Assembly (NCBI GenBank): GCA_047974855.1
Contig: JBKECT010000005.1
Location: forward strand, 1 to 8,931
From: CAYNRG01 sp047974855
GTDB lineage: Bacteria > Bacillota_I > Bacilli_A > Erysipelotrichales > Erysipelotrichaceae
Direction: 5' to 3'
Length of the DNA: 8,931 nt
Made by a program: the position numbers and the translations under genes. Shown here piece by piece: positions 1 to 6,042 of this stretch (positions are counted from its first letter, which is position 1; each line of letters opens with the position of its first letter). Under the pieces are notes generated by a model that did no database searches, was not told where the DNA came from, and saw only the letters and a program-made list of their open reading frames with translations.

Positions 1-2
1 CG

Positions 3-221
3 ATGCAAGCATCCTATGAAACAGCAGTGGCGAATGGGAGTGAACGAAGTTATGAAACTTTTTCTGATGGGTATTATGCAGATATCGCCAAATACAACGA
101 GCAACTGCAAGAGATGAGCGAAATGAGCTTAACAGAGCTCGTTGAAAGGTACGAGGAGTTTAAGAATCCATTATGGAAAATAGATGATAATTTAAGTATA
201 TTAAATCCAATAAACCAATAA
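3..221 (+). CDS. Hypothetical protein, probably the C-terminal part of a longer gene cut by the window start
   Basis: I do not recognise this protein. The frame is open from the first bases to TAA at 219-221, giving 72 residues from the first ATG. Only two bases lie before that ATG, so no ribosome binding site can be judged and the reading is probably the tail of a longer protein. The segment is hydrophilic, rich in Glu, Tyr, Ser and Asn, with no membrane span or signal peptide. The middle (about residues 25-55) is acidic and looks helical, containing EQLQEMSEMSLTELVERYEEF. The stop codon overlaps the Shine-Dalgarno site of the following micro-lipoprotein ORF, so the two are likely co-transcribed and end at the hairpin at 303-352. 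No function can be assigned. Confidence 0.55.
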   Translation: MQASYETAVANGSERSYETFSDGYYADIAKYNEQLQEMSEMSLTELVERYEEFKNPLWKIDDNLSILNPINQ

Positions 222-233
222 AGGAGTAAGAGA

Positions 234-299
234 ATGAAAAAATATGGATTAATCTTCCTACTGATGGTAGGGATGATGGGGTGTAGTCAAGAGAGTTAG
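234..299 (+). CDS. 21-residue lipoprotein-signal micro-ORF (possible peptide precursor or lipoprotein remnant)
   Basis: ATG at 234 is preceded by AAAGGAG at 220-226 with a 7-base spacer, a near-ideal ribosome binding site. The peptide has a lipoprotein signal layout: Lys2-Lys3, a hydrophobic core (GLIFLLMVGMM) and a lipobox-like M-M-G-C with Cys17. It stops after only CSQES. If processed by Lgt and Lsp, it would give a five-residue lipopeptide plus a free hydrophobic signal peptide. Met at lipobox -3 and -2 is less usual than Leu and Ala/Ser. The next in-frame stop follows two codons later and then comes the terminator, so there is no hidden continuation in this frame. It could be a real micro-lipoprotein, a peptide-signal precursor like the lipoprotein-signal-derived enterococcal pheromones, or the remnant of a deleted lipoprotein gene. 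Translation looks likely; function is unknown. Confidence 0.5.
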   Translation: MKKYGLIFLLMVGMMGCSQES

Positions 300-302
300 A
301 AT

Positions 303-352
303 AGGTAATAAGAAGACTAAACCGCAACATGGTTTAGTTTTTCTTATTACCT
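303..352 (+). terminator. Long hairpin, intrinsic terminator, possibly bidirectional
   Basis: A 7-bp inner stem CTAAACC (317-323) / GGTTTAG (331-337) closes a 7-base loop GCAACAT and is followed at once by TTTTT (338-342), the form of a Rho-independent terminator. An outer perfect 12-bp arm pair, AGGTAATAAGAA (303-314) with TTCTTATTACCT (341-352), extends it to about 21 bp with one bulge. The other strand also has a T-rich run after the inner stem, so it may work in both directions. It separates the upstream gene pair from the upp-atp operon. Confidence 0.82.
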
Positions 353-387
353 GAAGTATTTAATGATAAAAAGTTGTTTGTTGGCTG

Positions 388-416
388 TGGAAGTATGGCT
401 TTAAAAATGATATAAT
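388..416 (+). promoter_or_regulatory. Probable sigma-A promoter of the upp-atp operon (extended -10)
   Basis: A perfect TATAAT lies at 411-416, preceded by TGA at 408-410, giving the extended -10 element TGnTATAAT. The hexamer 17 bases upstream, TGGAAG (388-393), is a poor -35 match, which the extended -10 may offset. The expected start is near 422-424, leaving a leader of roughly 22 bases before the upp ATG, too short for a riboswitch or attenuator. It follows the terminator at 303-352 and is the only convincing promoter seen before the atp genes. Confidence 0.7.
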
Positions 417-445
417 TAAAAACAAGAAAGAAAAGAGGTAGAGGC

Positions 446-1066
446 ATGCTAAATGTACTGAATCATCCCTTGATTACGCATAAATTGACACAGATGCGCA
501 AGGCAGAAACAGGGACTAAAGATTTTCGGCAAAATCTAGATGAAATTGCTGGATTAATGGCTTATGAAATTTGTCGTGATTTACCAGTAAAGAAAGTGAC
601 GATTGAAACACCTGTCACAATATGTACCACAGAAGAGTTATCTAAGGAAATCGTATTGGTGCCAATTCTAAGAGCAGGGCTGGGGTTAGTTAATGGAATT
701 ACAAATTTAATTCCTACTGCTAAAGTGGGTCACATTGGGTTATACCGTGATGAGGAAACCTTAATGCCTCATGAATATTTTGCGAAATTTCCAATGCCTA
801 TGGATGATGCGGTGACCATGGTGTTAGATCCGATGCTAGCAACAGGAGGAAGTGCTGTGGCTGCAATAGATCATGTGAAACAACGTGGGGCAAAAACAGT
901 AAAATTGGTTTGTCTTGTAGGTGCGCCTGAAGGGGTTCGAGCAGTAGAAGCGGCTCATCCTGATGTGGACATTTACTTAGCGGCACTTGATGAGAAGCTA
1001 AATGACAAAGGTTACATTGTTCCAGGGTTAGGCGATGCTGGAGACCGTATTTTTGGAACAAAATAG
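446..1066 (+). CDS. upp: Uracil phosphoribosyltransferase
   Basis: The enzyme salvages uracil in the cytoplasm, converting uracil and PRPP to UMP and diphosphate. The protein is 206 residues, the usual family length of about 208. The PRPP-binding loop is DPMLATGGSA at residues 128-137, and the uracil-binding C-terminal signature YIVPGLGDAGDRIFGT ends one residue before the C-terminus. The N-terminal NHPLITHKLTQMR and the VPILRAGLGLVNG segment are also typical. The ATG at 446 follows AAGAGGT (433-439) at a suitable distance. The stop TAG directly abuts the atpZ ATG, and no terminator intervenes, so upp is the first gene of the atp operon, as in Bacillus subtilis. No residue expected for activity appears to be missing. 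Confidence 0.97.
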   Translation: MLNVLNHPLITHKLTQMRKAETGTKDFRQNLDEIAGLMAYEICRDLPVKKVTIETPVTICTTEELSKEIVLVPILRAGLGLVNGITNLIPTAKVGHIGLYRDEETLMPHEYFAKFPMPMDDAVTMVLDPMLATGGSAVAAIDHVKQRGAKTVKLVCLVGAPEGVRAVEAAHPDVDIYLAALDEKLNDKGYIVPGLGDAGDRIFGTK

Positions 1067-1252
1067 ATGAGAGCATTTGGGCTTGCACTAGCATTTGGCA
1101 TGAATGTTGTGGTGTGCATGCTGTGTGGTTTTTTTCTGGGAAGGTGGTTGGATCAAGTGTTTAATATGCACCCCTTATTCTTGATTATAGGCATTTTAAC
1201 TGGGATTGCATCTTCGTTCCTACTGCTATATAAAATGGCAAGGAGTGATTAA
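1067..1252 (+). CDS. atpZ: AtpZ/AtpI-family accessory membrane protein (ATPase gene 1 type)
   Basis: A 61-residue protein with two hydrophobic segments, about residues 4-24 and 35-55, joined by a short loop with GRWLDQVFNMHP. The pattern F-LG-LD--F---P----IG---GI---F---Y is typical of the small family placed first in many F-type atp operons (putative F0F1-ATPase subunit, AtpZ). The family has been proposed to support Mg2+/Ca2+ supply or Fo assembly; its exact role is unsettled. The ATG begins on the base after the upp stop, with no good Shine-Dalgarno (only GGA at 1055-1057), so translation probably depends on ribosomes finishing upp. An internal Met12 is possible but has no better site. The stop falls two bases before the atpI ATG. 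Confidence 0.8.
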   Translation: MRAFGLALAFGMNVVVCMLCGFFLGRWLDQVFNMHPLFLIIGILTGIASSFLLLYKMARSD

Positions 1253-1253
1253 A

Positions 1254-1613
1254 ATGGGATGGATAAAGCAAACAATTAAACCAACATTAGCATTTGGAGT
1301 GGTCTTAGCGATAGGGTTGCTTTTTGTGGATGTTCGTTATAGCATATCGCTTTTGCTAGGGTTAGGATTTTCAATATTGAGTCTTTATCGCTTGGAAAGA
1401 AGTGTTAAATATGGAATTGATCAACAAAAAAAGAGAACTGGATGGATACTTGGATTTATTACTAATTTTGTTTTCTTAGCACTGCCATTTATGTTGGCGG
1501 CACTATTCCCGAGCATTTTTGATTTTTTTGCAATAGCAATAGGATTGCTTATTAACAAAGTAGTTCTTTATGGAGTTGGATTGAAACAGAAAGGAGGAGA
1601 GGATATTGAGTGA
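1254..1613 (+). CDS. atpI: ATP synthase protein I, Fo assembly factor
   Basis: A 119-residue integral membrane protein with about four hydrophobic segments (roughly residues 9-26, 28-45, 62-80 and 83-104) and the central basic stretch RLERSVKYGIDQQKKR expected of AtpI. AtpI helps assemble the c-ring and has been shown to be needed for making the Na+ enzyme of Acetobacterium woodii in a heterologous host. I chose ATG 1254 over an in-frame ATG at 1206 because AAGGAGTGA (from 1240) is well spaced from 1254, and the longer start would run through the end of atpZ without a ribosome site. The last codons overlap the atpB start by 8 bases. Family assignment rests on topology, size and position more than on strong motifs. 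Confidence 0.8.
   Translation: MGWIKQTIKPTLAFGVVLAIGLLFVDVRYSISLLLGLGFSILSLYRLERSVKYGIDQQKKRTGWILGFITNFVFLALPFMLAALFPSIFDFFAIAIGLLINKVVLYGVGLKQKGGEDIE
1591..1597 (+). promoter_or_regulatory. Strong Shine-Dalgarno that fixes the TTG start of atpB
   Basis: AAGGAGG lies 8 bases before TTG 1606, inside the end of atpI. The nearby ATG at 1613 is in another frame, so TTG is the start supported by spacing and frame. The strong site probably offsets the weak start codon. Confidence 0.75.
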
Positions 1614-2316
1614 TGGCATAACATTAGTCTTGCAGCAGGAAGTCCCGATTATTATTGGACTAACAACACTGTTGTGTGGGTTATGTGTGTGGGTTAGTCG
1701 AAAAATTCGTGCTGCAGATCCCTTTGAAAAACCAACAGGCGCAGTATTACTGGGGTGCTGGCTTGTTGAGACCGTGGACCACATGGTAGAAGATATTATC
1801 AACCAAAAATACGCTAAAAAGTTAGCACCTTATATAGGGACAGTTGCGATTTATATCTTTTTATCCAATATAACAGGATTGTTTGGTTTTTCAGCACCAA
1901 CCCAAAATTTTAGCGTTACTTTAGTTTTAGCACTGATAACGTGGGTTATGATTCAAAAAACCTGTATTAAAGAAAATGGATTCAAATCTTATTTAAAGGG
2001 ATACGTCGAACCGTTTGCATTTTTGCTTATTCCCAATTTTTTTGGGAGAATATCACCTTTGATTTCGATGAGTTTGCGTTTATTTGGTAACGTGCTCAGT
2101 GGAACTTTAATTATGTCGTTGATTTACTCCTTTACAGAATGGATATCAACAACGATCTTTAGCTTTATTCCACTAACACAAATTAACTTAGTTGGACCGT
2201 TTATTACCCCGATATTTCATGCTTATTTTGATGTATTTGTTGGGTTTATACAAATGTTTATATTTATAACATTAACGATGGTGTTCATTGGAAATGAATT
2301 ACCACAAGAAGAATAG
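1606..2316 (+). CDS. atpB: F1Fo ATP synthase subunit a
   Basis: This is the Fo stator channel that passes ions to the c-ring. It has 236 residues and five to six membrane segments. The essential stator arginine is Arg158 in SLRLFGN (E. coli aArg210), and the last helix contains HAYFDVFVGFIQMFIF, with Gln216 at the place of E. coli aGln252. Positions matching E. coli aGlu219 and aHis245 are Thr167 and Asp209, a pattern I associate with clostridial-type rather than proteobacterial enzymes. Translation starts at TTG 1606, overlapping the atpI stop by 8 bases. It is followed after 28 bases by atpE. The family call is secure; ion specificity cannot be decided from this subunit alone. Confidence 0.95.
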   Translation: MSDGITLVLQQEVPIIIGLTTLLCGLCVWVSRKIRAADPFEKPTGAVLLGCWLVETVDHMVEDIINQKYAKKLAPYIGTVAIYIFLSNITGLFGFSAPTQNFSVTLVLALITWVMIQKTCIKENGFKSYLKGYVEPFAFLLIPNFFGRISPLISMSLRLFGNVLSGTLIMSLIYSFTEWISTTIFSFIPLTQINLVGPFITPIFHAYFDVFVGFIQMFIFITLTMVFIGNELPQEE

Positions 2317-2344
2317 ATGATAAAATAATAGGAGGAGAAAAATT

Positions 2345-2578
2345 ATGGATATCACTAGAGGATTAGTTGCAATTGGAGTAGGAATTACAATGTTAGTAGG
2401 TGTTATGACAGGGATTGGGCAAGGATTTGCAGCAGGGAAAGCGGTTGAGGCGGTAGGAAGAAATCCTGAAGCAGCATCAAAGATTCGTTCAATGCTTATC
2501 TTAGGTTGTGCCCTTGCAGAAACATGTGCGATTTACGGATTATTAATTTCGTTCTTATTAATGTTTGTTTTTAAATAG
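2345..2578 (+). CDS. atpE: F1Fo ATP synthase subunit c with a Na+-binding signature
   Basis: The 77-residue rotor subunit is a two-helix hairpin with the polar loop GRNPEA (38-43). The ion carboxylate is Glu59 in helix 2. Gln26 in GIGQG, Glu59, Thr60 and Tyr64 (AETCAIYG) match Gln32, Glu65, Ser66 and Tyr70 of the Ilyobacter tartaricus Na+ c-ring with an identical 33-residue Gln-Glu spacing; Leu57 and Cys61 take the places of Val63 and Thr67. H+-type rings usually lack the Gln and the hydroxyl next to Glu. I infer Na+ coupling. The helix-1 glycine motif is interrupted by Met21. AGGAGGAG at 2330-2337 and a 28-base gap before the gene fit the high expression a multicopy subunit needs. Single-copy gene, no duplication in this operon. 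Confidence 0.96.
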   Translation: MDITRGLVAIGVGITMLVGVMTGIGQGFAAGKAVEAVGRNPEAASKIRSMLILGCALAETCAIYGLLISFLLMFVFK

Positions 2579-2612
2579 GATAAAAAATAAAATAAAGAAG
2601 GAGGAATAAACC

Positions 2613-3125
2613 ATGATCAATATTGACATTGCTCAGCAGTTATTTCCTAATCCATTAACGATGTTTACACAATTGTGTGCAACGGCGATTTTATTTTATT
2701 TTGTAAAAAAGTTTTTATGGGCATCGGCAAGGGATATGATGGAAAAGCGATCATCAGCAATGCAATCAACCCTTACGGATGCAGAGAAGCATTTAAATGA
2801 TGCAAAAGAAAGTAAAAAAGTAGCGGATGATGAAATACTAATGGCACGAAGCAGGTCACAAGATATCATTTCTAGAGCGGAAGCTGAAGCGAAGGAGTTA
2901 CGTGATGAAATTGTACTTCAAGCTAAAAAGGATGCGGACAGAACATTAGAAAAAGCTCGTGATGAAATTACGTTAGAGAAAAAACAAATGCGTGATGAAG
3001 TTGTGGGTGAAATGATTAGTGTGGCAATGAGTGCGACTGAAAAATTGATTAGTGAAAAAGTAGACCAACAAACAGATCAAAAATCGATAGAACGTTTTGT
3101 GAAAGAGATGAGTGATCAAGCATGA
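2613..3125 (+). CDS. atpF: F1Fo ATP synthase subunit b
   Basis: Subunit b is the peripheral stalk that ties F1 to subunit a. The 170-residue protein has a short N-terminus, one membrane span at about residues 16-34 (LCATAILFYFVKKFLW) and then a long charged helix (about 40-150) rich in Ala, Glu, Lys and Arg, as expected for a coiled-coil dimer. It ends with a delta-binding-type amphipathic helix. Length is close to the usual 155-175. ATG 2613 has a very strong site, AAGGAGGAA at 2598-2606. The stop overlaps the atpH start in the tetranucleotide ATGA, indicating coupled translation. Only one b-type gene is present, so the stalk is presumably a homodimer. Confidence 0.95.
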   Translation: MINIDIAQQLFPNPLTMFTQLCATAILFYFVKKFLWASARDMMEKRSSAMQSTLTDAEKHLNDAKESKKVADDEILMARSRSQDIISRAEAEAKELRDEIVLQAKKDADRTLEKARDEITLEKKQMRDEVVGEMISVAMSATEKLISEKVDQQTDQKSIERFVKEMSDQA

Positions 3126-3655
3126 GCCAATTGGTCGAAAGATATGCAGTGGCATTGTTTGAATTAGCTCAAGAAAATGAATGTGTCGTGAAATGGCAAA
3201 CGCAGGCTAACCTAATGAGCTTATCAATCCCAAAAGAAAGCACTGTTTTTTTTCAATCTAGTTTAATTGAAAAAGAAGAGAAGAAAGAGGTGTTGAAAAA
3301 GGCATTTTCAACAACAGTGGATGGATTACTTTTAAATTTCATGTTGCTGTTAATTGATAAAAATAGATTTCAATACATTAATGGGATTTTAGACAAGTTT
3401 AATAAGTTATGTAATCAATTTAGAAAAATTGAAGAAGGTATTATTTATAGTGCAAGACCATTTACTGAAAACCAAATTCAAGAAATTGAAAAAGCATTCT
3501 CTTTACAAAGAGGAAATCAATGTGCGTTGATTAATAAAATTGATGAACGACTAATTTCAGGATTTAAGGTTATGGTAGAAAATGAAGTGATTGATTTATC
3601 AATGAAGAAAAGTATAGAGTCAATGAAGTATGAATTATTAAAGGAAACGAGGTGA
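3122..3655 (+). CDS. atpH: F1Fo ATP synthase subunit delta
   Basis: Delta sits on top of F1 and binds the peripheral stalk. The 177-residue protein begins with the family-typical pattern V-RYA-ALFELA (residues 4-15), an alpha-helical N-terminal domain, and has the conserved C-terminal region with LINKIDERLISGFKVMVENEVIDLS (about 138-162). This matches the delta/OSCP hallmark, in which a Gly-hydrophobic segment precedes an Asp in the last strand. The start overlaps atpF by four bases (ATGA) and has only a weak ribosome site (AAAGAG, 3102-3107), so it likely depends on atpF translation. It is AT-richer and less conserved than its neighbours, which is normal for delta. Confidence 0.93.
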   Translation: MSQLVERYAVALFELAQENECVVKWQTQANLMSLSIPKESTVFFQSSLIEKEEKKEVLKKAFSTTVDGLLLNFMLLLIDKNRFQYINGILDKFNKLCNQFRKIEEGIIYSARPFTENQIQEIEKAFSLQRGNQCALINKIDERLISGFKVMVENEVIDLSMKKSIESMKYELLKETR

Positions 3656-3660
3656 CTTGA

Positions 3661-5178
3661 ATGGAACTTAGACCAGAAGATATAAGTGCAATCATAAAAG
3701 AACAGATTAAAAATTATGAAGATAAACTAGAATCAAATGACGTTGGTACTGTTATTCGAATAGGAGATGGGATTGCTTTAATTCAAGGGTTAGATAAAGC
3801 GATGGCTAGTGAGTTGATTTTGTTTCCAAACGGTGTATATGGGATGATTTTGAACTTAGAAGAAGACCATGTCGCTGCTGTATTACTGGGTGATGATATG
3901 GGAATCAAAGAAGGAGACCAAGTTAAAAGAACAGGCAGAATTGTTGAAGTTCCGGTAGGAGATGGCATGTTAGGACGTGTTGTTAATGCCTTGGGACAGC
4001 CTGTGGATGGGAAAGATGAAATTGTTTCGACTAAATTCCGTCCTATCGAACGTGTTGCTCCAGGGGTTATGACCAGAAAAAGCGTTCATCAACCTTTAAT
4101 GACAGGGTTGAAAGTTATTGACTCGATGATTCCAATTGGTAAGGGGCAACGGGAGCTAATTATTGGAGATCGCCAAACTGGTAAAACAGCGATTGCGATT
4201 GACGCAATCCTAAATCAAAAAGGGCAAGATGTTAAATGCATTTATGTAGCGATTGGACAAAAGGCAAGCACAGTGGCTCAAATTGTAGAGAAACTACGTC
4301 AACATGATGCGATGCAATACACAACGATTGTAGTAGCGACGGCAAGTGAGTTGGCACCACTACAATTTATTGCACCATATGCAGGATGTGCTATTGGTGA
4401 AGAATGGATGGAGCAGGGGAAAGATGTACTTATCATTTATGATGATTTAAGCAAACACGCAGTTGCGTATAGAACAATGTCATTACTTATTCGTCGTCCA
4501 CCAGGACGTGAAGCTTATCCAGGAGATGTTTTCTATTTGCACTCTCGCTTATTAGAAAGAGCTGCAAAATTAAATGATGAGTTAGGCGGAGGATCATTAA
4601 CAGCTTTACCAATCATTGAAACACAGGCTGGAGATATTTCGGCTTACATACCAACGAATGTTATTTCAATTACCGATGGACAAATATTCTTGCAAAATGA
4701 GTTGTTTAATTCAGGAGTTAGGCCAGCAGTAGATAGTGGATTATCGGTCTCTCGTGTAGGGTCAGCGGCACAAACCAAAGCTATGAAAGCAGTGTCTGGA
4801 TCATTAAAACTAGATTTGGCGCAATATCATGAGCTATTAGCGTTTACTCAATTTGGAAGTGACTTAGATGAAGTAACTAAGTCTGTCATTGAGCATGGGG
4901 CTAGATTAACTGAGTTATTAAAACAAGGGCAATATAGCCCACTAACAACAGAGTATCAAGTGTTGTCACTATTTGCAGCAAAAACAGGCTACTTAAAGGA
5001 AATTTCGGTGGAGGATGTGAATAGTTTTGAGGAACAACTCCATCGTTTCTTCCGTAGTGAAAAACCTGCGATTATGAATGAGATTCGTGAAAAAGGGATT
5101 ATTAGTGACGATTTAGAAAAACAACTTAAAATTGCTTTAGAAGAATTTATGACTCAATGTGCTTTGGTGGGGAAATAA
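3661..5178 (+). CDS. atpA: F1Fo ATP synthase subunit alpha
   Basis: Alpha forms the F1 hexamer with beta and carries non-catalytic nucleotide sites. The protein has 505 residues, the usual length. An N-terminal beta-barrel domain (to about 95) is followed by the nucleotide-binding domain with Walker A GDRQTGKT at 169-176, a Walker B-type strand VLIIYDD, and the arginine finger Arg365 in SVSRVGSAAQ, which reaches into the catalytic beta site. A C-terminal helical domain completes it. ATG 3661 follows GAGGTGA at 3649-3655, which overlaps the atpH stop. The atpG start is three bases after the stop. All key residues are present, so an active subunit is expected. Confidence 0.98.
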   Translation: MELRPEDISAIIKEQIKNYEDKLESNDVGTVIRIGDGIALIQGLDKAMASELILFPNGVYGMILNLEEDHVAAVLLGDDMGIKEGDQVKRTGRIVEVPVGDGMLGRVVNALGQPVDGKDEIVSTKFRPIERVAPGVMTRKSVHQPLMTGLKVIDSMIPIGKGQRELIIGDRQTGKTAIAIDAILNQKGQDVKCIYVAIGQKASTVAQIVEKLRQHDAMQYTTIVVATASELAPLQFIAPYAGCAIGEEWMEQGKDVLIIYDDLSKHAVAYRTMSLLIRRPPGREAYPGDVFYLHSRLLERAAKLNDELGGGSLTALPIIETQAGDISAYIPTNVISITDGQIFLQNELFNSGVRPAVDSGLSVSRVGSAAQTKAMKAVSGSLKLDLAQYHELLAFTQFGSDLDEVTKSVIEHGARLTELLKQGQYSPLTTEYQVLSLFAAKTGYLKEISVEDVNSFEEQLHRFFRSEKPAIMNEIREKGIISDDLEKQLKIALEEFMTQCALVGK

Positions 5179-5181
5179 GCT

Positions 5182-6030
5182 ATGGCACAAGGGAAGCAAG
5201 AATTAAAACAAAGAATTAGATCCATTAATGCAACCAAAAAAATTACTAGTGCAATGGAGTTGATTGCTAATTCAAAATTACAGAAGCAAAGAGGACTGAT
5301 GGAAAAAAACAGGGAGTATGCAACGGTATTAAAACAAACTGTTGGGGAAATCTTGTATCATAATCAAGGAATTGAAAATCAGTTTTTGAAACAAAAACAA
5401 TCTGAAAAAAAATTAACGATTATGTTTTGCAGTGATTTAGGATTGTGTGGTGGCTATAACATCAACATGATGAAATTGGCACAGTCATTTATCAAAGAAG
5501 AAGATCCTATATTTCTTATAGGGACGAAACAGGTGACATGGCTAAAAAATAGACGCTTTAATCTGGCAAAGTCGTATATCAGTTCGGATAATATTACCAT
5601 TAAAGAGATGTCAAAATTAGTTCAAGAAGCAGTTGAAATGTTTAAGAATGATGAAATATCGGGGATACAAGTTCTGTATACATCATTTATTAATACAGTT
5701 ACATTTAAACCGGTTTTGGATGTCCTACTTCCATATTATCCTGAAAAGACAGATATAAAGGGAAAGACAGATCACATTGAAACGTTATTCGAACCTAATC
5801 CTAATGAAATTTTAGATAAACTTATTCCTATGGCACTTGAGAATGTGGTGTATAGCATGTGGATGCAGACGAAAACAGCTGAACAAGCATCACGGCGATT
5901 AGCGATGGAAAATGCAACAGATAATGCAACAGAATTAAATGATCAACTAGTCTTAGCGTATAATCAAGCTCGGCAAGCGGCGATTACTCAAGAAATTACA
6001 GAAATTGTTGGCGGAGCAGATGCTTTGTAG
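5182..6030 (+). CDS. atpG: F1Fo ATP synthase subunit gamma
   Basis: Gamma is the central rotating shaft. The 282-residue protein has the paired terminal helices of the family: N-terminal RIRSINATKKITSAMELIA and C-terminal ATDNATELNDQLVLAYNQAR then ITQEITEIVGGADAL. The middle Rossmann-like domain carries SDLGLCGGYN at about 84-93; many homologues have Arg or Lys instead of Leu86. Length is close to the usual 285-290. ATG 5182 follows GGTGGGGA (5166-5173) at the end of atpA, an adequate rather than strong site. The stop is 12 bases before the preferred atpD start. Confidence 0.96.
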   Translation: MAQGKQELKQRIRSINATKKITSAMELIANSKLQKQRGLMEKNREYATVLKQTVGEILYHNQGIENQFLKQKQSEKKLTIMFCSDLGLCGGYNINMMKLAQSFIKEEDPIFLIGTKQVTWLKNRRFNLAKSYISSDNITIKEMSKLVQEAVEMFKNDEISGIQVLYTSFINTVTFKPVLDVLLPYYPEKTDIKGKTDHIETLFEPNPNEILDKLIPMALENVVYSMWMQTKTAEQASRRLAMENATDNATELNDQLVLAYNQARQAAITQEITEIVGGADAL

Positions 6031-6036
6031 AAAGGA
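6031..6036 (+). promoter_or_regulatory. Shine-Dalgarno that favours atpD start at 6043 over 6037
   Basis: AAAGGA at 6031-6036 touches ATG 6037 but lies six bases before ATG 6043. Normal spacing supports 6043, giving an N-terminus MAKNKGRIVQ that also matches the usual start of beta subunits. Confidence 0.7.
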
Positions 6037-6042
6037 ATGGAA

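Noticed and set aside
363..404. 13-codon ATG frame between the terminator and the upp promoter
   Set aside because: No ribosome site, overlaps the promoter region and would lie upstream of the expected transcription start.
388..445. Possible riboswitch or PyrR attenuator before upp
   Set aside because: The leader from the predicted start is only about 22 bases and forms no notable structure.
798..1094. 98-codon open frame on the minus strand across upp
   Set aside because: Lies antisense to the conserved upp coding sequence, low-complexity Leu/His/Pro-rich product, no ribosome site; a codon-shadow.
1206..1253. Longer atpI start adding 16 residues
   Set aside because: Would read through the end of atpZ in another frame with no ribosome site; the ATG at 1254 has a clear one.
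1067..1613. A novel membrane-protein system from two small hydrophobic genes before atpB
   Set aside because: Size, membrane topology and position fit the known AtpZ and AtpI accessory proteins.
1503..1802. 99-codon minus-strand frame across atpI/atpB
   Set aside because: Antisense to two real genes, with no recognisable domain or initiation signal.
2973..3155. 60-codon minus-strand frame at the atpF/atpH junction
   Set aside because: Phe/His-rich product arising from the complementary strand of Glu/Lys-rich coiled-coil codons.
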